Shown in pieces: positions 57,687-64,000 of a stretch of DNA of 64,000 nt. The first letter of the stretch is position 1; the number at the start of each line of letters is the position of its first letter. The translations under genes and the position numbers were made by a program. Location: NCBI GenBank assembly GCA_900095095.1, contig FMBT01000318.1:62001-126000 (forward strand), written 5' to 3'. The DNA comes from Fragilariopsis cylindrus CCMP1102 (Eukaryota > Bacillariophyta > Bacillariophyceae > Bacillariales > Bacillariaceae). The notes under the pieces were generated by a model that made no database searches, was not told the DNA's origin, and saw nothing but the letters and a program-made list of their open reading frames with translations.

Positions 57687-57974
57687 TTAACGGGCACGTT
57701 GACGCATCTTACGGCGTTTGCGTCGGAGACGTCGCATACGCTTTTTGCGCCACTTCTTACGCATACCAGAGTTGACAGCCATTCTCATGTCAAGGCTTTC
57801 ATCTTCTTCGATACCGTTGCTTTCGAGGGAACCCTCAACGAGCATATCGGAACCACGCATCAAACAAAGCATTTGAGATGGTACGAATTCAGCATTCTCA
57901 ACCTGAAGCTTTAAGGCTTCGACGGAGGTGGCAGGGTCAACCTCGTAGGCTGTGGATCCAACAAAAATTTGCAT
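57687..57974 (-). CDS. Ubiquitin-like domain fused to ribosomal protein eL41
   Basis: Predicted 95 residues, one exon. Residues 1-70 form a ubiquitin-like domain: MQIFVGSTAYEVDP at the start as in ubiquitin or FUBI, LMRGSDMLVEGSLESNGI at the position of the ubiquitin core, and a final AVNSG. Directly after comes MRKKWRKKRMRRLRRKRR plus KMRQRAR, the complete 25-residue eL41, the smallest 60S protein. Ubiquitin is classically fused to eL40 and eS31, and a ubiquitin-like domain to eS30; here the partner is eL41. The junction has one Gly rather than the usual Gly-Gly, so processing may differ. Separate initiation at the inner ATG is possible. Confidence 0.88.
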   Translation of the reverse strand: MQIFVGSTAYEVDPATSVEALKLQVENAEFVPSQMLCLMRGSDMLVEGSLESNGIEEDESLDMRMAVNSGMRKKWRKKRMRRLRRKRRKMRQRAR

Positions 57975-58596
57975 ATTGATTTTTTTAAGAGTTTTAAAAG
58001 TTTTTATAAAGGATTAGGTTGCTCAACCTAATTAATGAATAATGAATAATGAATAATTAATAATTAAAATAAAATGAAATAAAATATAAAATAAAATAAG
58101 AGGAAAGAACGAAATGGAAAAATGGCAAGGACAGAATTAGCACGAGTCGACTGATATCATTATACTACAGTTCAATCAACATACAGTGTCACTTTTAGAC
58201 ATCACTCGAACATTCCATGCCGCCATTGTCGTAACTTACTTTTTTAAAGGAACATACAGCTAATCTGAGCATAACAAGTTAGAAGTTGAAAAAGAGTCAT
58301 ACCAGTACGTAACGAGAGCAACCAAAACTGCACAAACACGAACTATTTTTCACAAGCGACTACTGTACTAACTGGCACACAACCACTGTACTGTTTTTAC
58401 TGCTGTACGTAAAAACCTACAGCAATTTAGTACTGTACATAAATCAATCGTATTTAAAATTTGTGGTGGTCTGTCAATCTATCCTATAATGGACCCATTC
58501 GACTCAAAACAATTCACAAATCGAAACGAATGAATTCGAATTTCGAAGAATTGTTCGACTTCAACTTGGTTTGCCGAGTATCGTTCTGTCTCAGCA
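57975..58596. other. Divergent intergenic region
   Basis: 622 bp upstream of the eL41 fusion. It has an A/T-only stretch with AATGAATAATGAAT repeats at 58030-58100 and several TACTGTA motifs at 58365-58440. Confidence 0.45.
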
Positions 58597-58817
58597 ATGG
58601 CCGTTGTTAAACGTAGATTATCATGCTTACCCCGTGGACAATGTGCGCTGCCCGGAGGAAGTGGTAGTAGAGTATATAATTGTGTTCTTCAGTGAAGTCT
58701 AACACGCCAAAGCTTCATCCAGTAGTGAGTAAGCGCCGATTCGATTATATTGATTTAATGGAAAGATATATCAAATATAGAGCACGTACATACCCCATAC
58801 TATCAAGGCAATTATGA
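58597..58817 (+). CDS. Small basic protein, one frame break
   Basis: Two short frames (58597-58692 and 58692-58817) join into 73 residues if one base, probably a G, is added near 58692. The first begins MAVVKRRLSCLPRGQC; the second includes KLHPVVSKRRFDYIDLMERY and ends PILSRQL. The basic, hydrophilic wording looks like a small organelle or ribosome-associated protein. I do not recognise it, and it is short, so it could be chance. Confidence 0.35.
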
Positions 58818-58930
58818 TTATCCGATTGTGTAACAGCATTGTTTCATTTATACCAAAAAATATATGACATATAATATTATCGAACGATATCAGATACTAA
58901 TCTGTACTACACTATACCCGACTAATCGAT

Positions 58931-59651
58931 ATGAGTTCTGCAACGTCACGAGGTGTGAAACAGAAATTGGTACATTTATTATTTCGACAAAAGTATAAAC
59001 GAACTGGACCAGAAAGTCATAAATTATTAGATTTTTCTATTTATTCCTATGATGACTTACGAAAAGAATATCTAAAACGACTTCATTTAATACATCCGGA
59101 TAAGCATAAAATCGCCACCGCCACTACTACTATGTTATGACTACTTCTGTCAGAAACAACAATAGTAATAATAAAAATTCACATTCGAATATAGAAGAAT
59201 TAAAGAAAGAGTTCCAAGAATTACAAAGTACGTGGGATAAATATGAAGAATTAACGAAGAGGATGATGAATAGCAGTAATGGTACAGGTAGAACAGAAGC
59301 GAATTTTACAAAATTTGGAGTAGGATGTTCATTTAGTGACAACGACGAAGAACGGGCACTTAGAGATGAAATCACTGATCAAGCCTGTCGTGGATGGTTT
59401 TCAAGTGGGTTGATAACATCATCTGATGGTAGTACTTCAACTACCAATATTATAGCGCAAAAACCAAAAAGAAATCACTTATCGATGACAAAATGTTTGT
59501 TGAGGTAGATATGCATGACGACACAAAAAATGATAATGATGTATACGCATCATCGAACGATCGAATAATACAGACGAACGACAAGTCACGTCGGGATGCT
59601 TCTCGAAAGACACTGGTGCTAGGAGTTAAGTATGTTCAGTATGATAAGTAA
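58931..59651 (+). CDS. J-domain protein, two frame breaks
   Basis: About 240 residues if one base is added at TT 59135-59136 and one at A4 59490-59493. The J domain is near the N-terminus: FSIYSYDDLRKEYLKRLHLI then HPDKHK, the invariant HPD loop, with the last helix EELKKEFQELQSTWDKYEEL in the next frame. J proteins stimulate ATPase activity of Hsp70. The C-terminal half has FTKFGVGCSFSDNDEERALR, seen in small mitochondrial J proteins, and a Lys/Asp-rich tail. Asn repeats sit inside the J-domain loop. The breaks are most likely errors. Confidence 0.72.
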
Positions 59652-59888
59652 ATTTGAGTCAAACGATACCCATAATAGTAGTATTAGTAGTAGTGGTAGT
59701 AGTATAGAGAGTTACTTTATTGTTTTTTTTATGCATTCCAAAGTGTATATTTCTGAGTATTCCTTAGATTTGAAGAGATATTGTACGAAACAATAATACT
59801 GTGTGCACCGTAAACTCCTGATTCTTTACTTTACTTTACATCCATCCATACATACATTCATTCATAAAAGACGTGATCAATCGATTAT

Positions 59889-60925
59889 TTACCATTTTCG
59901 AAAAGTTTTCTTTATTATATGATACGATGAATCTATCATTTCTGGTGGGATACCAAATCTTGACCACATTTTTACAGAAAAATGACGAAAATAGGAATGT
60001 CGACCAAATACAGTACCGACCATAACAAGAAGTGTCGCATATATGGGAGTCATAACGACCAAGGAACAGATTCGGAATGACCAAGGTCCATCTTTCATGC
60101 TGCCCTTCAGACCTAATCCATTCGCAACTGCAGGACGAACCTTAAAGAAACGAAAAAAGAAAAAAAATGATGAGGATAAGTATCATGAAAAAGAAAAGAA
60201 AGAGTTGTTCCTCCAGAGATAGAGCACAACACCACCGTAAATTGCTTGCCCAACTCTTTCATTAACTCACCAATATCATCGTGGAGGACCCGGTAATTGC
60301 AAAGACTGTACAGATAAGTACCATCTCGCGGTACTTTTGTAGCAAGAAAAATGAAGGAAGAGGGTATTATCAGTGGAAGGCGTTATATTCGTGTAAAATG
60401 TTGAGAAATACAATTCAATTCAGATCAAACACACATAAACACACATAGATACATATAAATACACATAAATACACACACACACACACACACACACAAAGAA
60501 ATAGATGCACGCACCCATGCGTTCGTCCAGCGTTCAGGCATCGGTTTGGGTTCCAAAAATGACTTCCAAAATGGCTTCGAAGTTGCTGCAGCTGCATCTC
60601 CTTTCGTCGCAGGTTTTGTTGACGCTTCTTTTATAGAGTTCATTTCTGCTGTATTTTTGGAATTCATTACATTCTTATTCCCAGACGATGATAGTAGACG
60701 CCGACCAATGATTGTCTGTATTGATTCCACGTTTGAAAGCAGCACCCTCCTCGACGACGTCCTCATTGGGCGTTGTGCACAATGTTGTTTTTGCTGCTGT
60801 TGCAGCGTATGGATGGACTGTTTGACCCATCTTTGTCGCGGAGTACTCGTAGATAATGCCGCTACTATCGATGGTCTGACTAAACTCATTCCTCTCGTTG
60901 TTATGCTGGCTGTAATTGACATCAT
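59889..60925 (-). CDS. Mitochondrial DUF6787 membrane protein
   Basis: Three exons, 60925-60515, 60333-60271 and 60140-59889 (donors GTGCGT, GTGAGT, both phase 0), give 241 residues. The N-terminus is Arg/Ser-rich without acidic residues, a mitochondrial presequence. The C-terminal part carries the DUF6787 pattern: PERWTNAW, VFAITGSSTMIL, VRPAVANGLGLKGSMKDGPW, SFRICSLVVMTPIYATLLV and GTVFGRHSYF. The domain is shared with Bacteroidetes and has two membrane helices; its function is unknown. A 24-bp AC repeat lies in intron 1 (60471-60494). Confidence 0.8.
60471..60494. repeat. AC microsatellite in intron 1 of the DUF6787 gene
   Basis: Twelve AC units, preceded by several ACACATA-type imperfect units from 60428. 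Confidence 0.9.
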
Positions 60926-61348
60926 CGTCCCGTTTAGAATATTAGAACACTATCCTCGTAAATTGCCAATGTCCGGTGATGGTAATCGAAAGATTTCAAT
61001 CGAAATGAAACAAAGCAAATACCGTAGAACGCGACATTCGAACATCTATCACGTCAGCGGCGCGGATTTAAAAATTGAGGAAATATGTATACTTTCCCTA
61101 ACCCCCTTTTCGAATCATCGGCAATAACAAACCCAAAATTATCTTTGGCTTATTTGACGATGATGGATATTGTTAGTTGATAATAGATAATAGATCATGG
61201 ATGATACGTTAACGAGTCGAATATCTATTCATTAAAGTTTGCGAACTCTCCTCGTATCGACAGCATTTAAACACCTCTATTCGACAACTTTGCGAGTTAT
61301 TGTCCTACACGAATCACAAGATACATTTTAAGAATTGTCGCCAACAAA
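60926..61348. other. Divergent intergenic region
   Basis: 423 bp between divergent genes; nothing recognised apart from TAATAGATAATAGAT repeats near 61181. Confidence 0.35.
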
Positions 61349-62661
61349 ATGATATCCAATATTTTTACTTTTAATAATCGTCTTCTCGGAAGGTATTCTC
61401 GTGCTTTATATCGAAAATATTCAACCACTGGTATACTGCCGTTGGCAATGAATGACAATGAGCTTAGAAGGATTCTGCAACAAGTAAGTGAAGGGAATCT
61501 ATCGTTATCCGAATCTGAGTACTTGATTCGTCGTCAGTCGGACAAGGAATTGTTGTCGTCGAGGTCATCAGAATCATCATCACCATCACCTGAAGAACTT
61601 TTGAAAGCATTTGCCGACCTTGATCATACTCGGTCTTCGCGAACTGCATTTCCAGAAGCTGTATTTGGACCCGGTAAAACACCATCACAAATAGCATTAA
61701 TTCTTGATGATATGGCTCGACATTTTAACGACAAAGTTCTCGAAAGCGATGGTAGAATTGATAGCTCTCAACGGGCAATTCTCGCAACGAGGTGAGTCAG
61801 TCGGTATATATAAACAACAACCTCACGCCTGAAATTGCCTACTATGGTTTTCCTGACAGAAAAATTTAGATGTGGTTGTGAAAGAAAAGAACTATTTCGA
61901 ATAAACGCGGATAAGACACGTACTCTATCTCTCTCACACTAAAGCACTTTTTATTCAGGATATCTTCCGAAATGTACGAGAGTGTAAAGGAAATCCCATT
62001 ATCGCATGGTCATTTGGTCTATCATCCAGTCGCTAATATATTATCTATAATTCCTAGTTGTCTCGCCAGCAGTAAGGTTGTTAGTGAAGATTCGATGCAA
62101 CTAAGGAAGCGAATTATTGTCGCAACGGCTGGTACGACTGATCTTCCAGTTGCAGAGGAAGCTGCAGTTGTATTGGAAGCTGCAAACTGCAAGGTTGATC
62201 GAATATATGATGTAGGAGTGGCTGGACTGCATAGAGTTATTAGAGCCTTACCAAGATTACAATCAAATGAAGTGGGTTGTGTTATTGTTTGCGCAGGTAT
62301 GGATGGGGCTCTCCCTAGTGTCATCGGTGGATTGGTTTCTGTTCCTGTAATAGCTGTGCCTACAAGCATTGGCTATGGAGTTTCATTGGGTGGTATCAGT
62401 GCCTTAATGACAATGCTTAATAGCTGTGCACCAGGCGTAAGTTAAAGATTTTCTCGTATAATTTGTCATTGTCATTGTCGTGTTCGTCATATATGCCATC
62501 TCGTCTTACACAGAGATCCTCTAAATATATACACCCCACCTGCAACGTACCGACGACTTTTCTCTTATTATTATGATCGTTTTTGTTATTCCAAGGTCGG
62601 AGTTGTGAATATCGATAATGGATTCGGTGCTGCTGCCCTTGCATATAAATGTATTCTATGA
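61349..62661 (+). CDS. larB: LarB-type pyridinium-biscarboxylate nucleotide synthase
   Basis: Three exons, 61349-61791, 61959-62436 and 62596-62661 (donors GTGAGT and GTAAGT, phases 2 and 0), give 328 residues. After an organelle-type presequence the protein matches LarB over its length: [105 protein letters not shown] and [11 protein letters not shown]. LarB carboxylates nicotinic acid adenine dinucleotide in the first step to the nickel-pincer cofactor of lactate racemase; the fold resembles PurE. Partners LarE and LarC are not in the window. All signature residues are present, so it should be active. Confidence 0.92.
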
Positions 62662-63338
62662 TGAATAAGCTAGATTTAAAAGTATCTGGTCATTCACTAG
62701 TTCGAAAGAAACTTTATCTCTAAATTCACTTATTAGAGCTATACTGAAAGACAAATATATTTACGGGGACCTAATGGTTTCAAATTAAAGAAGTACTAGC
62801 ACAAATAATCTGCGTAACAAAATATGTCGCTCCGTTGAGACAACTTTGAAAAATAATTAATAGGATATAGAACCACAATTTAGAATGATAAGTAACCTGT
62901 CAATCCAACGACGGTGAAATAATCCGGACTGAAAGACAATAGAAGATGACCTTATATTAGCTTTTTGGTCCTACTTCTTTCATTACAGGTTACTATTTTA
63001 TTACTACTATACTACTTCGAGGTAACTAGTATTCGTACAATTTAAATTTAATACAGATCGACTGCCTGTATGATTAATTATTGATCATGTAAATATTATT
63101 TAAGATAACGCGCGAATGAATGAATCGCGCGCGCACTTTCAACTAACGTGATCATTGACACAACATATCTTTATCGGATGATGATGTTTCGATGATGTCA
63201 CATTAATTTGTTTCGTTTTCATTTCACATGCATAACCAAAAGGAGTCACATAATCATCATTGATACACTTCTACATTGTACCGATTTCAAACAAAACTGT
63301 ATTAAAATCTTTTTAAAAAAAACAAGAAACTATCGATA
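62662..63338. other. Intergenic region
   Basis: 677 bp between plus-strand genes. CG-rich palindromes (ACGCGCGA and TCGCGCGCGCAC) lie at 63108-63136, about 210 bp before the FKBP start. Confidence 0.4.
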
Positions 63339-64000
63339 ATGCGAGTTCTAGCTATATCTGCTCTTGTTCAATTTTCGTGAGAACGAAAGTGGAAGCCTTT
63401 TCGTTGTCGATGACAACTGAACAGCATGCATCGTCACGACGGGGTTTCATGAACACTGCTGCGGTGTCTGCCGGCGCTTTAGTTACCGCAGTTTCGTTGC
63501 AGCCAACCGTAAAAGCTGATGCTGCTGCTCCTACAATTTACAATCTTAGTAACGGAGTCAAGTATGCAATCACGAAAGACGTCGCGAAAGGTTCATTTCC
63601 TCAAGAGGGGGATATCTGCGCAATCGAGTACACGGGATACCTTTCAAATGGCGCTATTTTCGATGCAACACACGGCGAAGGAAAGAAGTCTGTGCTTCTT
63701 TTCAAATTGGGAAGCTCAGTAGTTAATGCTGGTATTAATTCTATGGTCGGAGAAATGAAGGTTGGACAAAAAGTGCAGGCAATAATTCCACCTGAACTGG
63801 CATTCGGAGACAAAGGTAAGGAAAAGAAGAAATTGAACTGAACTGCTGAATAATAAATACCAACTTTGATGGTCTCATTACATCAAAATTATAAGATATA
63901 TCAGAACACTAATATTGCTTCAAAACTCACACATATTTGTCCTACGTATTTTTTTCTCCTTCCTTTTTTCAGGAATATGCTTGGATGATGGAGAATGCTT
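63339..64000 (+). CDS. Thylakoid-lumen FKBP-type peptidyl-prolyl isomerase (partial)
   Basis: Exon 1 is 63339-63815; exon 2 starts at 63973 and leaves the window. One base must be added in T4 at 63372-63375 to join the start MRVLAISALVQF to VEAFSLSMTT, an ASAFAP-like site. Then SSRRGFMNTAAVSAGALV, with twin Arg and a hydrophobic core ending in Ala, is a Tat signal to the thylakoid lumen. The FKBP domain follows: GDICAIEYTGYLSNGAIFDA, FKLGSSVVNAGINSMVGEMK and IIPPELAFGDKG, joined by splicing to ICLDDGEC. It should catalyse proline isomerisation in lumen proteins. The C-terminus is outside the window. Confidence 0.85.

Noticed and set aside
1-64000. tRNA, rRNA and spliceosomal RNA genes
   Set aside because: I looked for T-loop and snRNA core motifs by eye and found no convincing candidate; a covariance-model scan would be decisive.

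Overview
The window reads as AT-rich nuclear DNA of a photosynthetic stramenopile, most likely a diatom. Several proteins start with a signal peptide followed by an ASAFAP-like motif and a transit-like stretch, as in plastids of red secondary origin. Genes are compact (about one per 1.9 kb, on both strands), with 0-2 short GT-AG introns in most, and with many Asn/Gln/Asp/Ser runs. Core eukaryotic genes are present (SF3B1, NMD3, FIS1, NAA35, GALE). I see no recognisable transposon, rRNA, tRNA or CRISPR array.

Layout. 0-6.5 kb: the start of a Gly/Gln-rich protein, an amino-acid permease, a secreted class 3 lipase and NMD3. 7.4-15 kb: an ankyrin-type protein, a small plastid membrane protein, a small membrane protein, an ataxin-10 homologue and UDP-glucose 4-epimerase. 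15-23 kb: a papain-type protease with a broken N-terminal extension, a TcdA-like E1 enzyme, a four-helix membrane protein and a type II glycosyltransferase. 23-29 kb: a large ABCB transporter with domain order TMD-NBD-NBD-TMD. 29-40.7 kb: a PSI/LEA2-like membrane protein, a MYB factor, NAA35, a plastid [2Fe-2S] protein, a ZIP metal transporter and FIS1. 41-50 kb: two unidentified proteins, a second class 3 lipase and SF3B1. 50-64 kb: two related small plastid-type proteins, a DUF1995 protein, a NUDT6-like Nudix hydrolase, a ubiquitin-like-eL41 ribosomal fusion, a small basic ORF, a J-domain protein, a DUF6787 mitochondrial protein, LarB and a thylakoid-lumen FKBP.

Two observations stand out. 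A ubiquitin-like domain is fused in frame to ribosomal protein eL41 at 57687-57974. The ABCB transporter at 23291-28787 has both nucleotide-binding domains in the middle and a membrane domain at each end; its first half has many tiny exons and its second half has one intron.

A data-quality pattern affects eight otherwise conserved reading frames. Fifteen breaks can be repaired, and all fifteen need one added base, mostly in short homopolymers. Base-deletion errors in the assembly explain this best, so I annotate those genes as probably intact. The genes have no evident common pathway; this is ordinary housekeeping, plastid and membrane content.
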